Of a stretch of DNA of 64,000 nt, positions 26,375-35,998 are shown piece after piece. The stretch is from Acidisoma sp. PAMC 29798 (lineage in GTDB: Bacteria; Pseudomonadota; Alphaproteobacteria; Acetobacterales; Acetobacteraceae), in contig NZ_CP126995.1 of the NCBI RefSeq assembly GCF_030252425.1, forward strand, positions 140,535-204,534, given 5' to 3'. A model generated the notes under the pieces. The model was not told where the DNA came from. It saw only the letters and a program-made list of their open reading frames with translations, and searched no databases. A program made the position numbers and the translations under genes. How positions within the stretch are numbered: position 1 is the stretch's first letter; each line of letters opens with the position of its first letter.

Positions 26375-27267
26375 GGCTCTGTTGCAATCTTTGGCGACGG
26401 GCGCGTTAAGCGGCCAATCGGGTCAGTTGGCTCGTTACGCTGCCGTGAGATCAAGCTGTTCGCGGACAAGCTGGACCACCTCGGCGAGGGCGGACGCGCC
26501 AAGACCGAAGGCGCGCTCGACAATGCGGGCTTCGCCGGGAATGTCACGCGTGATGTTGAAGGCCGATGCTTGTCCCTTGCGGAGCGCCCGCATCACCTCG
26601 AAGCCCTTGATCGTCGCGTATGCCGTCTTCAGCGTCTTGAACCCTCTGACCGGTCGAATCAGTTGTTTCAGTTTTCCGTGGTCAGCTTCGATGACGTTAT
26701 TCAAGTATTTGACCTGTCGGTGCAGCGTTTTCTTCGGGCACTTGTCCTCCTTCTTCAGCTCGGTCAGCGCCACGGCGTAGGTCGGCGCCTTGTCGGTGTT
26801 GATGACGGCAGGCTTCTCCCACTCCTTCAAGCCGTTCAGCGCCTTGCCAAGAAAGCGCTTGGCCGCCGCCGTGTTGCGCGTCGGCGAGAGATAGAATTCG
26901 ATCGTGTTCCCATGCTTATCCACGGCCCGGTAGAGGTAGGTCCACTCGCCTCGGACCTTCACGTAGGTCTCATCGACGCGCCAGCTCGTCGAACGCGGCC
27001 CCCGCCACTGCCAGCGCAGCCGCTTTTCGATCTCAGGCGCATAACTTTGAACCCAGCGGTAGATCGTCGAATGATCGACCGAGACGCCGCGCTCGCCCAT
27101 CATCTGCTCGAGATCGCGATAGCTCACCCCATAGCGGCAATACCACCGGACCGCCCAGAGCACGCTCTCACCCTCAAAATGACGCCCCTTGAAGTCCGAC
27201 ATGGCAGACCTCGCTCCCTCGCTCGAACCCCATCCCGACGGACAAAGCCAAAGTCTGCAACAGAGCC
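26375..27267 (-). mobile_element. IS6-family insertion sequence (apparently intact)
   Basis: 893 bp with terminal inverted repeats GGCTCTGTTGCAATCTTTGG (left) and GGCTCTGTTGCAGACTTTGG (right, complement). It encodes one full-length transposase. The flanking 8-mers (CTAGGAGC, GGAAATAC) differ, so the two sides were probably brought together by replicon fusion or deletion and not by a simple insertion. Confidence 0.9.
26435..27202 (-). CDS. IS6-family transposase
   Basis: 255 residues. An N-terminal helix-turn-helix (GVSVDHSTIYRWVQSYAPE) precedes the DDE domain, with D in WRVDETYVKV, D in VINTDKAPTYAVAL and E in VIEADHGKLKQ. All catalytic residues are present and the frame is unbroken, so this is the only IS6-type element in the window likely to be active. 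It would cause replicative transposition and cointegrates. Confidence 0.95.
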   Translation of the reverse strand: MSDFKGRHFEGESVLWAVRWYCRYGVSYRDLEQMMGERGVSVDHSTIYRWVQSYAPEIEKRLRWQWRGPRSTSWRVDETYVKVRGEWTYLYRAVDKHGNTIEFYLSPTRNTAAAKRFLGKALNGLKEWEKPAVINTDKAPTYAVALTELKKEDKCPKKTLHRQVKYLNNVIEADHGKLKQLIRPVRGFKTLKTAYATIKGFEVMRALRKGQASAFNITRDIPGEARIVERAFGLGASALAEVVQLVREQLDLTAA

Positions 27268-27323
27268 GGAAATACTACGGCGATAGCAACCTGCCCTTCG
27301 GCTTCTTTCGATAAGCTCACCCC

Positions 27324-27350
27324 TTGAAACTTCACGATAACCTGTATAAC
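27324..27350 (+). promoter_or_regulatory. Possible promoter between the IS6 and the isomerase operon
   Basis: TTGAAA (27324-27329) and TATAAC (27345-27350) are 15 bp apart, a short spacing. The -10 overlaps CTGTATAACGG, nearly the same as TTGTATAACGG upstream of the operon at 48926. AAACTT and AAGTTT arms flank it, so an operator may also be here. Weak evidence. Confidence 0.3.
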
Positions 27351-27358
27351 GGTAAAGT

Positions 27359-28381
27359 TTGTCCAAGTTGGAGTTCGTCGGATTGATTTCATTGCAGGCC
27401 TTGCCTTTCGCAACTCGGATAAACTCATTTGCGTCGCATTCCCAGCTTTTCTGGCCTGACCTCGTTGGTAAACCCACGCCGATCCAGATGGTCCAGCGCG
27501 CAGCGACGGTTGACGGCCTCACGGTGCTCGATCTCAACTTTCCCGACCATTTTTTGGGCACCCAGCCAGCGGAACTCGCTCGCCAGATCCGCGGCGAAGG
27601 GCTCGACATCAGCGGCCTCGCGATGCGCTATTATAGCGTCCGCGAATTCGCTCTCGGCGCGTTCACAAACCCTGATCCTGTTGTGCGCCGCAAGGCGATC
27701 GACCTCACCAAGCGCGGCGCAGATGCCGCAGCCGCCTGTGATGCACCGATGCTCACTCTCTGGCTCGGCCAGGACGGCTTCGACTACGCCTTCCAGATGG
27801 ATTATGCGCGCGCCTGGGAGATGGAGATCGACGGCATTCGTGAGGTAGCGGACCATAATCCCAGCGTCTCCATCAGCTTGGAATACAAGCCCAACGAACC
27901 ACGCTCATTCAGCCTTCTGCCAAATGCCGCAACGACTCTGCTGGCGATCGATGAGGTCAACCGACCGAATCTGGGGGTAACCCTGGACTTGGCCCATGTG
28001 CTCTATGCCGAGGAACAGCCCGCCTATGCTGCGGCCCTCGTCGCGCGCCGCAGCAAGTTGCTCGGCCTCCATCTGAACGACGCTTATGCGAAGCGTGACG
28101 ACGGTCTCATGGTCGGTGCCGTGCACTCCGTTCAGACGATTGAACTTCTTCGCCAGATCAAGCGCGACGGCTATTCCGGTGCGCTCTATTTCGACACCTT
28201 CCCAGACATCACCGGCCTCGATCCGGTCAAGGAATGTGAAACCAATATCCGGACGGTGCGCCGGATGATCGAGATCGTCGATCGTCTCGACGAGAGCAAC
28301 GGCCTGACCGACGCTATTGATCGTCAGGACTCGGTTGGCTCCCAGGGTATCCTGCAACGGATCATGCTGGGTGGCGGCTGA
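27359..28381 (+). CDS. TIM-barrel sugar isomerase/epimerase
   Basis: 340 residues of the xylose-isomerase-like TIM-barrel superfamily. Recognisable parts are LTVLDLNFPDHF, an SISLEYKPNEPR metal-ligand strand, LGVTLDLAHVLYA and LGLHLNDAY. Members convert keto- and aldo-sugars using a divalent metal. The start is uncertain: only TTG codons are available and the best ribosome-binding site (GGAG at about 27371) would favour a later TTG. It lies 90 bp from the IS6 end, so the native N-terminus or promoter may have been altered. It heads an operon with a CUT2 transporter, RpiR regulator and kinase. Confidence 0.85.
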   Translation: MSKLEFVGLISLQALPFATRINSFASHSQLFWPDLVGKPTPIQMVQRAATVDGLTVLDLNFPDHFLGTQPAELARQIRGEGLDISGLAMRYYSVREFALGAFTNPDPVVRRKAIDLTKRGADAAAACDAPMLTLWLGQDGFDYAFQMDYARAWEMEIDGIREVADHNPSVSISLEYKPNEPRSFSLLPNAATTLLAIDEVNRPNLGVTLDLAHVLYAEEQPAYAAALVARRSKLLGLHLNDAYAKRDDGLMVGAVHSVQTIELLRQIKRDGYSGALYFDTFPDITGLDPVKECETNIRTVRRMIEIVDRLDESNGLTDAIDRQDSVGSQGILQRIMLGGG

Positions 28382-28434
28382 ACGAACATCTAAACACATC
28401 GCCGCGTCGAGCGGCGCAATTGAGAGGAAACACA

Positions 28435-29478
28435 ATGAAAAAACTACTTCTCGCAGCCACTATGCTGCTGCTCCCCGTGGTTGCTTTTGCTCAGGATCTG
28501 CCTCCGCTTAATCCGGATACAGATGCCAGTCGCATCAATTGGTTCGACCTCCAGAAGCTCGGCCCAGTGCCGGACGCAAAAGGTCAGCATTACGGGGTCG
28601 TTCTAAAGACGCTCACAAACCCCTACTGGCGCCAACTCGCAGAGGGCTATCGCGCGGGTGCCAAGCAAGACGGCAGCCGCGTGACGGTGCAGGCTGCCCA
28701 GGGCGAGAGCGATCAGATCGGTCAGCTCTCGATCATGGAGAATATGATCGACGGCGGATACAAGGGGCTGCTGATCTCACCGCAGACAGACGCCAATCTT
28801 CAACCGGCCATCGACGAGGCGACGAAGGCGGGTGTCGCCGTGGTGGACGTCGATGACGCGGTGGTGTCTTCGATCGGCCACTTCGTCGGCAATGTTCAGC
28901 GTGACAATGGCGTCCGCGCGGCGAAATGGATGATTGCCCATCATCCTGAGGGCGGTAAGGTCGCTGTGGTCGAAGGCCAGGCCGGCGTTTTTGCTGCTAT
29001 CCAGCGCACCGCCGGTTTCAGCGACACCATCAAGAGCGCCAAAGGCTTTACCTTGGTCGCCAGCGTTCCCGGCAACTGGGACCGCCAGCAGTCCTATGAT
29101 GCCGCGACAACCATCTTGCAGCAGCATCCGGACCTCATCGGCATCTATTGTAACAATGACACCATGGCCCTTGGTGTGGTGGAAGCGGTGAAAGCCGCCA
29201 ATCTGCTTGGTAAGGTGAGGGTCATCGGCACGGACGGCACGAGCGACGCCTATACCTCGATCAAGGCAGGCGAGTTGACCGGCACAGTGGATAGCTTCCC
29301 CAAGCTCACGGGCGTTATCGCGCTTGAGGTCATTGAACGCCTCGTCGCTGGGCAGACGGTGCCGCGCGTGGTCGCCACACCGCAGGCCTTGGTGACGCAG
29401 GAAAACATGGCTCGCTACACCGGGGATCTTGCGTCTCAGGAAGCGGCTCTGAAGCAAGACGCGACCAGCCAGCAGTGA
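28435..29478 (+). CDS. Sugar ABC transporter substrate-binding protein (CUT2)
   Basis: 347 residues from ATG 28435, with GAGAGGAAA upstream. Signal peptide cleaved after VVAFA. The mature protein is a type 1 periplasmic binding protein (YGVVLKTLTNPYWRQLAEGY, GLLISPQTDANLQPAIDEA, IGIYCNNDTMALGVVEAV). It follows the isomerase by 53 bp and overlaps the ATPase start by 4 bp. Confidence 0.93.
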   Translation: MKKLLLAATMLLLPVVAFAQDLPPLNPDTDASRINWFDLQKLGPVPDAKGQHYGVVLKTLTNPYWRQLAEGYRAGAKQDGSRVTVQAAQGESDQIGQLSIMENMIDGGYKGLLISPQTDANLQPAIDEATKAGVAVVDVDDAVVSSIGHFVGNVQRDNGVRAAKWMIAHHPEGGKVAVVEGQAGVFAAIQRTAGFSDTIKSAKGFTLVASVPGNWDRQQSYDAATTILQQHPDLIGIYCNNDTMALGVVEAVKAANLLGKVRVIGTDGTSDAYTSIKAGELTGTVDSFPKLTGVIALEVIERLVAGQTVPRVVATPQALVTQENMARYTGDLASQEAALKQDATSQQ

Positions 29479-30992
29479 ATACGATGCCGGACAGGCCGCG
29501 GCTCGCTCTGCAGGACATCAGCAAAACCTACGGGGCGTTTGCGGCTTTGTCCGGCGTGTCAATGACGGTCGGTGCCGGTGAGGTGCATGCCCTGCTGGGG
29601 GAGAACGGCGCCGGTAAATCGACGCTGCTGAAGATTCTGGCAGGCATCCTGGCGCCCAGCGCGGGTACGATCTCGGTCGATGGAACGGCTCTCGTCGGGC
29701 ATTCGATGGCGAATGCCCGACGTTCCGGGATCGCCATGATCCATCAGGAGTTGCAGCAGGTACCTGAACTGACCGTCGCCCAAAATATGTTTCTTGGTCG
29801 GCCCATCACGCGGTCGGGGATTGCGCTGGCGCGGGAGAAAATGCGTCGGCGGGCGGCGGAAAGTCTCTCTCGGCTCGATAACGCCATCGACCCGGATGCC
29901 AAGATCTCGACGCTGCGCGTTGCGCAAAGGCAGATCGTCGAAATTGCGCGCGCCCTGCTTTTCGAAGCGCGCATCATCGCGATGGATGAGCCGACCTCAA
30001 GCCTCATGCCTGCGGAGGTGGAGAAGCTGGGTGAGATCATCCGACAACTCGCCGCGTCCGGCGTCGCGGTGATCTACGTCTCTCACAAGCTCGATGAGGT
30101 TCGGCGCTTCTGCCATCGCGGCACTGTCTTGCGGGACGGCAAGCTCGTCGGCGCGCTCGATCTGGCTGAAACGACCGAGAAGCAGATCGTCTCCATGATG
30201 GTCGGGCGTGACTTGACCGTGGAAACCCACCCCACCGCGAGGACGAACGACGTCGCTTTGGAAGCGCGGGGGCTGACGTGGAAGGGCCGCGTGCGGGATG
30301 TCTCTTTCACGCTCCACAAAGGGGAGATCCTCGGCTTCGCCGGGCTGATGGGTGCCGGACGCACGGAGGTCCTGCATCTGCTCGCGGGATTGCAAAAGCC
30401 GCAGGCTGGAGAGATCCTGGTGGACGGGCGCGCGGTTCGCTTTCGCTCCGTGCGCGATGCCGTTCGTTGTGGCATCGGACTGCTACCGGAGGAGCGCAAG
30501 AAGGAAGGTATCATACCGCTTCGTTCCGCATTGGCGAATGTCGGCATCACCTCTCTGCCGAGCTACAGCCCGTCGGGGCTCATCAGTGGCGGCCGTTTAC
30601 GCCGCGACGTCATTTCCATCTTCCGGTCGTTGCAACTGCGCCCCTTTGAGCCGGACAAGCCGGTGCGGCTTTTTAGCGGTGGCAACCAGCAGAAGGTCGT
30701 CATCGCGCGGTGGCTGCTCGCCGGAGTGCAGGTGCTCCTGCTCGATGAGCCGACCCGAGGCGTCGATGTTGGCGCCAAGGGAGAAATCTACCGCGTCATT
30801 CGTGATCTTGCATCGGATGGTCATGCGATCATCGTGGTCTCATCGGAACTGCCGGAAATTCTTCATATCAGCGACCGTGTGCTGGTCATGCGCAACGGGC
30901 GTGCCGTGGCGGATCTCGATCGCGAGGCGATGAGTGAGGAAACCATCATGCAATACGCGGCGCGCGACGCCCGTGTTGAGGAGACTGTCTAA
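29475..30992 (+). CDS. Sugar ABC transporter ATPase, tandem domains (CUT2)
   Basis: 505 residues from a GTG that overlaps the preceding stop. The first domain has Walker A GENGAGKSTLL and signature-like LRVAQRQIVEIARAL. The second has AGLMGAGRTEV in place of Walker A and a full FSGGNQQKVVIARWL signature with LLLDEPTRGVD. Typical RbsA-type energy unit for the adjoining permease. Confidence 0.95.
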   Translation: MNTMPDRPRLALQDISKTYGAFAALSGVSMTVGAGEVHALLGENGAGKSTLLKILAGILAPSAGTISVDGTALVGHSMANARRSGIAMIHQELQQVPELTVAQNMFLGRPITRSGIALAREKMRRRAAESLSRLDNAIDPDAKISTLRVAQRQIVEIARALLFEARIIAMDEPTSSLMPAEVEKLGEIIRQLAASGVAVIYVSHKLDEVRRFCHRGTVLRDGKLVGALDLAETTEKQIVSMMVGRDLTVETHPTARTNDVALEARGLTWKGRVRDVSFTLHKGEILGFAGLMGAGRTEVLHLLAGLQKPQAGEILVDGRAVRFRSVRDAVRCGIGLLPEERKKEGIIPLRSALANVGITSLPSYSPSGLISGGRLRRDVISIFRSLQLRPFEPDKPVRLFSGGNQQKVVIARWLLAGVQVLLLDEPTRGVDVGAKGEIYRVIRDLASDGHAIIVVSSELPEILHISDRVLVMRNGRAVADLDREAMSEETIMQYAARDARVEETV

Positions 30993-31970
30993 ATGGCGAA
31001 CCAAGCAACACGGTCCGTGTCGGAACCGAAGCGTCATCGCGTGGTCGTGTTTAATCTACGTGACGCGGGAACGCTGTTCGGCCTCGTGGCGATCGCTGTG
31101 GTCTTTTCGATACTGGCACCCGACTTTCTGATGCCGCACAACCTGATCAACATCTTGCAGCAGTCGAGCATCAACGCCTGCGTCGCCATCGGCATGACGC
31201 TCGTCATCATCTCGGGTGGCATCGATCTTTCCGTGGGGCCCACAGCGGCGCTCTCAGCCGTGCTGACAGCGATGCTGCTGACAGCAGGTGTCCCGCTGCC
31301 GATCAGCTTGCTTGCCGGGCTCTGCGTCGGCCTTTTCTGTGGCTTCGTGAATGGCGCGCTGATCGCCTTCGCAGGCCTGCAACCCTTCATCGTCACACTC
31401 GGAACGCTGAGCCTCTATCGGGCACTCGCACTCATCTTCACAGGCGGAAACCCGATCCTCGGGCTCCCGAACGGATTCCGTCATGTACTTAACTCGGACA
31501 TTGGAATCGTGCCAGTTCCAGTCATCATCGTGGCGGTGCTCGCCGTCATCGGCTGGCTGATCCTGCGCAAGGCACCGCTGGGTGAATACATTCTGGCGGT
31601 CGGTGGCAACGAGGAGGCGGCCCGCGTCGCCGGCGTGCCCATCGCCCGCACCAAGATCATCACCTACATGCTCTCAGGCGCGCTGGCCTTCATCGCCGGT
31701 ATCATCCTCATCGGCCGGCTCGGCGCCGCTGAGCCCGTGCTCGGCAACCTTTGGGAGCTCGATGCCATCGCAGCCTCCGCCATCGGCGGGGCCTCGCTGA
31801 TGGGTGGCAAAGGGAGTATCGTCGGCACCCTGCTTGGGGCGCTGGTGCTCGGGGCGATGCGAAACGGGCTCACCCTGATGGACGTCCAGGCCTTCTATCA
31901 ACTTCTGGCGACAGGCATCATCATCATTGCCGCCATGTTGGTTGATCGCTTCACCCGGGGGCGCGTGTGA
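30993..31970 (+). CDS. Sugar ABC transporter permease (CUT2)
   Basis: 325 residues, starting one base after the ATPase stop codon. About ten membrane helices. RbsC-family motif SGGIDLSVGPTAALSAVL near residue 72 and the ATPase-contact loop AVGGNEEAARVAGV. Forms the channel of the second CUT2 transporter in the window. Confidence 0.95.
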   Translation: MANQATRSVSEPKRHRVVVFNLRDAGTLFGLVAIAVVFSILAPDFLMPHNLINILQQSSINACVAIGMTLVIISGGIDLSVGPTAALSAVLTAMLLTAGVPLPISLLAGLCVGLFCGFVNGALIAFAGLQPFIVTLGTLSLYRALALIFTGGNPILGLPNGFRHVLNSDIGIVPVPVIIVAVLAVIGWLILRKAPLGEYILAVGGNEEAARVAGVPIARTKIITYMLSGALAFIAGIILIGRLGAAEPVLGNLWELDAIAASAIGGASLMGGKGSIVGTLLGALVLGAMRNGLTLMDVQAFYQLLATGIIIIAAMLVDRFTRGRV

Positions 31971-32830
31971 GCGAGACGCCGGCCGAACACTCCACGGTTG
32001 GTGCCCGGCTTCGTTTGATGCGACCCATGCTGACCCCATTGGAATGCCGTATTCTGGATATCGCCTTCGAGGAGAGCTTCGATGGCACGACGGCGCTGAG
32101 CCATATTGCGGATCAGGCCGGCGTCTCGGAAGCCATGGTGGTCAAGACCGCCAAAAAGCTCGGCTTCGCAGGTTTCCGGGATTTGAGGGAGCAGGTCAGC
32201 GCCTATAATGCGCAGCCGAGCGCGGCCCTTCACAAGGAAATCTCGCCCGAGGATACGCAGGCAGATATTATACGCAAGGTCTTCAACACCGCCACTCAGG
32301 CGTTGCAGGAAACGCTGGCGATCATCGACATGGACGTCTTCGCAAAGGTCGTCGACAGCATTTTCCACGCGCCACGCCGTGATCTCTATGGCATCGGTGG
32401 TTCGGCGCAAATCGCCCGGGACGTTGCGCATAAGTTCTTGCGCATAGGTTTGCGCAGCATGGTCCATGACGACGCGCATATGATGTTGATGTCCGCATCG
32501 GTGCTGGAACCAGGCGATGTCGTCATGGCGTTTTCACATTCGGGCCGCACCACAACGGTGATCGACGGCGTGAAGGAGGCAAAGCGTCGGGGCGCCACCA
32601 CCATAGCCATTTCGAACTACACGCATTCACCCCTGGTTGACTCCGTCGACCTCGTCTTGTGTTCAACGGCGCGCGGCTCTCCCTTGCTGGGAGAGAATGC
32701 CGCGGCGCGTGTCGCGCAATTGACGATCATGGACGCCGTGTTCGCGGCTATTGCGGCCAAGGATTACGATAACGCCGAGCGCAATCTCGAACGTACATCA
32801 GCGGCAGTTGCTGCCAAACGTGAACGGTAA
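31967..32830 (+). CDS. RpiR/MurR-family transcriptional regulator
   Basis: 287 residues. N-terminal RpiR helix-turn-helix (about 1-75: ALSHIADQAGVSEAMVVKTA, KKLGFAGFRDLREQ) and a C-terminal SIS sugar-phosphate-binding domain (about 115-250, with GIGGSAQIARDVAHKFLRIG and FSHSGRT). Such regulators sense the phosphorylated sugar made by the cognate kinase, which is encoded next. It overlaps the permease by 4 bp (GTGA), so it is co-transcribed with the genes it most likely controls. Confidence 0.93.
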   Translation: MSETPAEHSTVGARLRLMRPMLTPLECRILDIAFEESFDGTTALSHIADQAGVSEAMVVKTAKKLGFAGFRDLREQVSAYNAQPSAALHKEISPEDTQADIIRKVFNTATQALQETLAIIDMDVFAKVVDSIFHAPRRDLYGIGGSAQIARDVAHKFLRIGLRSMVHDDAHMMLMSASVLEPGDVVMAFSHSGRTTTVIDGVKEAKRRGATTIAISNYTHSPLVDSVDLVLCSTARGSPLLGENAAARVAQLTIMDAVFAAIAAKDYDNAERNLERTSAAVAAKRER

Positions 32831-32835
32831 GACTC

Positions 32836-33750
32836 ATGGGCACCGAAGTACTTGTCGTCGGCAGTCTGCACTTTGACATCCTCGTCACCAGCGAGCGGCT
32901 GCCGCGTATCGGTGAGACATTTGCCGGAAATGCCTGGATGACTAAATGCGGCGGCAAGGGTGGCAACCAGGCCATTGAAGCGGCGCGACACGGCGCCGCC
33001 ACTGCCATGGTGGGTTGCATCGGCAATGATGAATTTGGCCGCCCTCTGTTGGACAATCTCAAAGCCTCACGCGTCGACACAAGTTTTGTGCGACGTATGG
33101 ATGCAGGCTCGGGAATGAGCGTCGCGATCAGCGATGCCGAGGGTGATTACGGCGCCGTCATCGTCACCGGCAGCAATGCACTGGTCGGGAAGGAAGAGAT
33201 TGCCGGAGCAACCGACTCACTTTCTGCGCAGAGCATCCTGGTGCTGCAGAACGAGGTGCCCGAGCATGCTAACATTGTGGCCGCTCGTGCGGCCCGGAGC
33301 CGTGGTGCTCGGGTCGTCATCAATGCTGCGCCGGCTCGGGCCATGTCTGCCGGCCTACTCGAGCTTATCGACATATTGATCGTCAACGCTGTGGAGGCGG
33401 AGATGCTTGGCGGCGGCAAGGTTGAGGATATTGCCTCTGCGGCTCTGGCGGCCAAGCTGCTTACCGCCACTGTCCCGGTCGTTATTGTCACCGCCGGTCG
33501 CCACGGTCTCGCCTTCTGTTCAACCGATGGCGCAGCGACTATTGCAGCGCATAAAGTCGACCTCGTAAGCACGCATGGCGCAGGCGATGCCTTCGTAGGC
33601 GCCCTCGCGGCGCAGCTGGCTCGTGGTGCGTCGCTGGCACAAGCGGCCGTCTATGGTAACGCCGCTGCCGCGGTTCTGGTCGCCACGCTCGAAGGAGAGC
33701 GCCGTGACCTTTCCCATCGAGAGACCGAGGCTCTACTGCGGCCCGCTTAA
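32836..33750 (+). CDS. PfkB-family sugar kinase (ribokinase-like)
   Basis: 304 residues. The N-terminal substrate signature GGKGGNQAIEAARHG and the C-terminal anion-hole/catalytic motif THGAGDAFVGALAAQ are intact, with the catalytic Asp in GAGD. ATP-dependent phosphorylation of the imported sugar, or of the isomerase product, would give the ligand of the RpiR regulator. It ends the operon begun at 27359. The 160 bp after it are non-coding up to a regulator remnant. Confidence 0.93.
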   Translation: MGTEVLVVGSLHFDILVTSERLPRIGETFAGNAWMTKCGGKGGNQAIEAARHGAATAMVGCIGNDEFGRPLLDNLKASRVDTSFVRRMDAGSGMSVAISDAEGDYGAVIVTGSNALVGKEEIAGATDSLSAQSILVLQNEVPEHANIVAARAARSRGARVVINAAPARAMSAGLLELIDILIVNAVEAEMLGGGKVEDIASAALAAKLLTATVPVVIVTAGRHGLAFCSTDGAATIAAHKVDLVSTHGAGDAFVGALAAQLARGASLAQAAVYGNAAAAVLVATLEGERRDLSHRETEALLRPA

Positions 33751-33912
33751 GTCCGCTCAGAACTCTGCCGAACTCAATCAGTCAACATGCTCGATACCGG
33801 GCTCTGGTCCGAATCGCCGGGATGCAGGTAGTCCTTGTTGGAGCCGGCGTTGTCCTACAAGCCCTCGACATCTAGTAGGCGGAGACCCTGTGCTCCATTG
33901 TCATCAACCCGT

Positions 33913-33984
33913 CTACCGGAACTCCTTAAGGACGCGGTTCAAGTGGACTGGTGTCAGGCCCAACGTATCAGCCAGCTCGATCAT
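33913..33984 (-). pseudogene. Crp/Fnr regulator tail remnant
   Basis: On the minus strand a 23-residue frame, MIELADTLGLTPVHLNRVLK followed by EFR and a stop, matches the C-terminal recognition helix region of Crp/Fnr-family regulators (LADALGLTPVHVNRVL). Nothing of the rest of such a gene is present between this and the c-di-GMP gene, so it is a short leftover from a deletion. Confidence 0.55.
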
Positions 33985-35153
33985 AGCAGACTCCTTGAGT
34001 ATCGCGCGATGAGCCCTTTAGCTCAGACTCTGAGAAATACTCCCAATCGTGGGGCGGCCGAGCAGAAATCCTTGGGCTTCGTCGCAACCCTCGAAGCGTA
34101 ACAGAGACAGCTGAGCTTCCGTTTCAACCCCTTCCGCGAGTACCGGCATCGAGAGAGCATGGCCGAGCGCGAGGATGGCCCGAACGACCGCCTTCGCCTG
34201 AAGACTATTTGGCAACTCCAGCATAAAAATGCGGTCGAGCTTGATTTTGTCGAAGGGAAAAGATTTCAAGGTATCCAAGGAGGAGTAACCGGTGCCAAAG
34301 TCATCGAGAGCAATCGTCACACCAAGCCTCTTGACCTTCCATAAGATTTCCAAACTCCGGAGTTTGTCAGCAATGATCGTTGACTCAGTGATCTCTAATT
34401 CAAGCCGACCGGCCGGCAGCCCGGTCTCCATCAAAATATCCTTTATCAGTGGCGGTAAGCCGTCTTGCAGCTGGAGAGGGGATATGTTGACCGCAACCTT
34501 CAGCGCTGCCGGCCAGCCAGTTGCATCCGTGCAAGCCTGCCGCAAAACCCACTGACCAATGGGTATGATAGCACCGCATTCCTCGGCGATCGGAATGAAA
34601 TCATCGGGCGCGATCAATCCTCGCTCGGGATGTTGCCAACGCAGTAAAGCCTCGCACCCGACCGCCTCACCGGTCGGGATTGATTTCTGGACCTGATATG
34701 CAATCACAAAATCCTGCCGCTCGATGGCCTTCCACAGATCGCTTGCCATGGCCCGCTTGGAACGAACTACTTCCTCCATCTGGGCTTCATAGAAACAGAC
34801 GGATCGCCCGAAGTCTGCTTTGGCGCGATACATGGCCAAGTCCGAATTCTTTACAAGCTGTTCCGACGAGTCCGCATCAGTAGGGAATATGGCAACACCA
34901 AAGCTTGCTCCCACGCTAATACTGAGGTCTTCTACGACAAGCGGAGAAAGGAGGCAGGCTTCCAAACGCCTAACAAAATCATGGAGCGATGACGGGTCGT
35001 TAAAGCGGACTACTGCAGCGAATTCATCCCCGCCAATCCGGGCAACGAATTCATTTTCCTGCAGAAGGCCTTGCATCCGGGTGGCAAGAGTTGTCAGCAC
35101 CGTATCGCCCATGGCGTGGCCTTGAAGATCGTTAATATCTTTAAAACGATCTA

Positions 35154-35998
35154 GGATCAGGACCTATTAAATTGCTTGCAGAGGAAGCAATCGGTTGATT
35201 CAATGGTTGCATCGGGAGGTGCCGCCATGAGTGATCTGATCTGGTTGTCCGAGGCGCAGATGCGTCGGATAGAGCCGCATTTTCCGCAATCGCATGGCGT
35301 GCCGCGGGTCGATGACCGACGCGTGATCAGCGGCATAGTCTTCGTGATCCGCAATGGCCTACGCTGGCGCGACGCTCCGAAGGACTACGGCCCTCACAAG
35401 ACAATCTATAACCGGTTCATCCGCTGGAGCCGCCTCGGCGTCTTCAACCGCATCTTCGCGGCGCTGGCGGCCAAGGGGGGCAAGCCTGATCGGTTGATGA
35501 TCGATGCCACCCATCTGAAGGCGCATCGGACGGCTGCCAGTCTTTTAAAAAAGGGCCTGTTCCCCGACGTATCGGGCGCACCAAAGGCGGCCTGAACTCA
35601 AAACTTCACGCTGTCTGCGACGGCCAAGGACGGCCGCTGGTCATGCTGCTCAGCGAAGGCCAAATGAGCGATTACAAGGGCGCGGCGCTGATGATGGACG
35701 CGCTCCCCAAGGCCAAAGTCTTATTGGGCGATAGAGGTTACGATGCCGACTGGTTCCGCCAAGCCCTGACAACACGCGGCATCACGCCGTGCATCCCGTC
35801 CAAAGCCAACCGCAAAATCCAGATCCCGCACGACCGAACCCTCTATCGCCAGCGTCATCGTATCGAGAACATGTTCGGCAGGTTCAAGGATTGGCGGCGC
35901 ATCCACACTCGCTACGATCGCTGCGCCCACACCTTCATGTCGGCGATCTGCATCGCCGCCGCCGTCATCTTCTGGCTCTGATCAATGAGTCCTGAGCC
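35154..35998 (+). mobile_element. IS5-family element (IS427 group)
   Basis: 845 bp. Ends are GGATCAGGACCTATT (left) and the complement of AATGAGTCCTGAGCC (right), imperfect inverted repeats. It is flanked by TA at 35152-35153 and 35999-36000, and the reconstructed target CTAA fits the YTAR preference of this group. Carries a two-frame transposase. Confidence 0.92.
35227..35981 (+). CDS. IS5-family transposase, two frames joined by -1 frameshift
   Basis: The first frame (35227-35595, MSDLIWLSEAQMRRIEPHFP) contains the DUF4096 and first catalytic Asp region (MIDATHLKAHRTA). The second frame holds LLGDRGYDADWFR and RHRIENMFGRFKDWRR with the remaining D and E. They are linked at the classic slippery heptamer A-AAA-AAG (35547-35553), where a -1 shift continues as KGPVPRRIGRTKGG. 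This is the normal expression mode of IS427-type elements, so the transposase is probably functional. Confidence 0.9.

Noticed and set aside
26279..27286. A 335-codon plus-strand frame across the IS6 element.
   Set aside because: Nearly all of it is antisense to the intact IS6 transposase; only the first 32 codons lie outside and are listed separately as a doubtful remnant.
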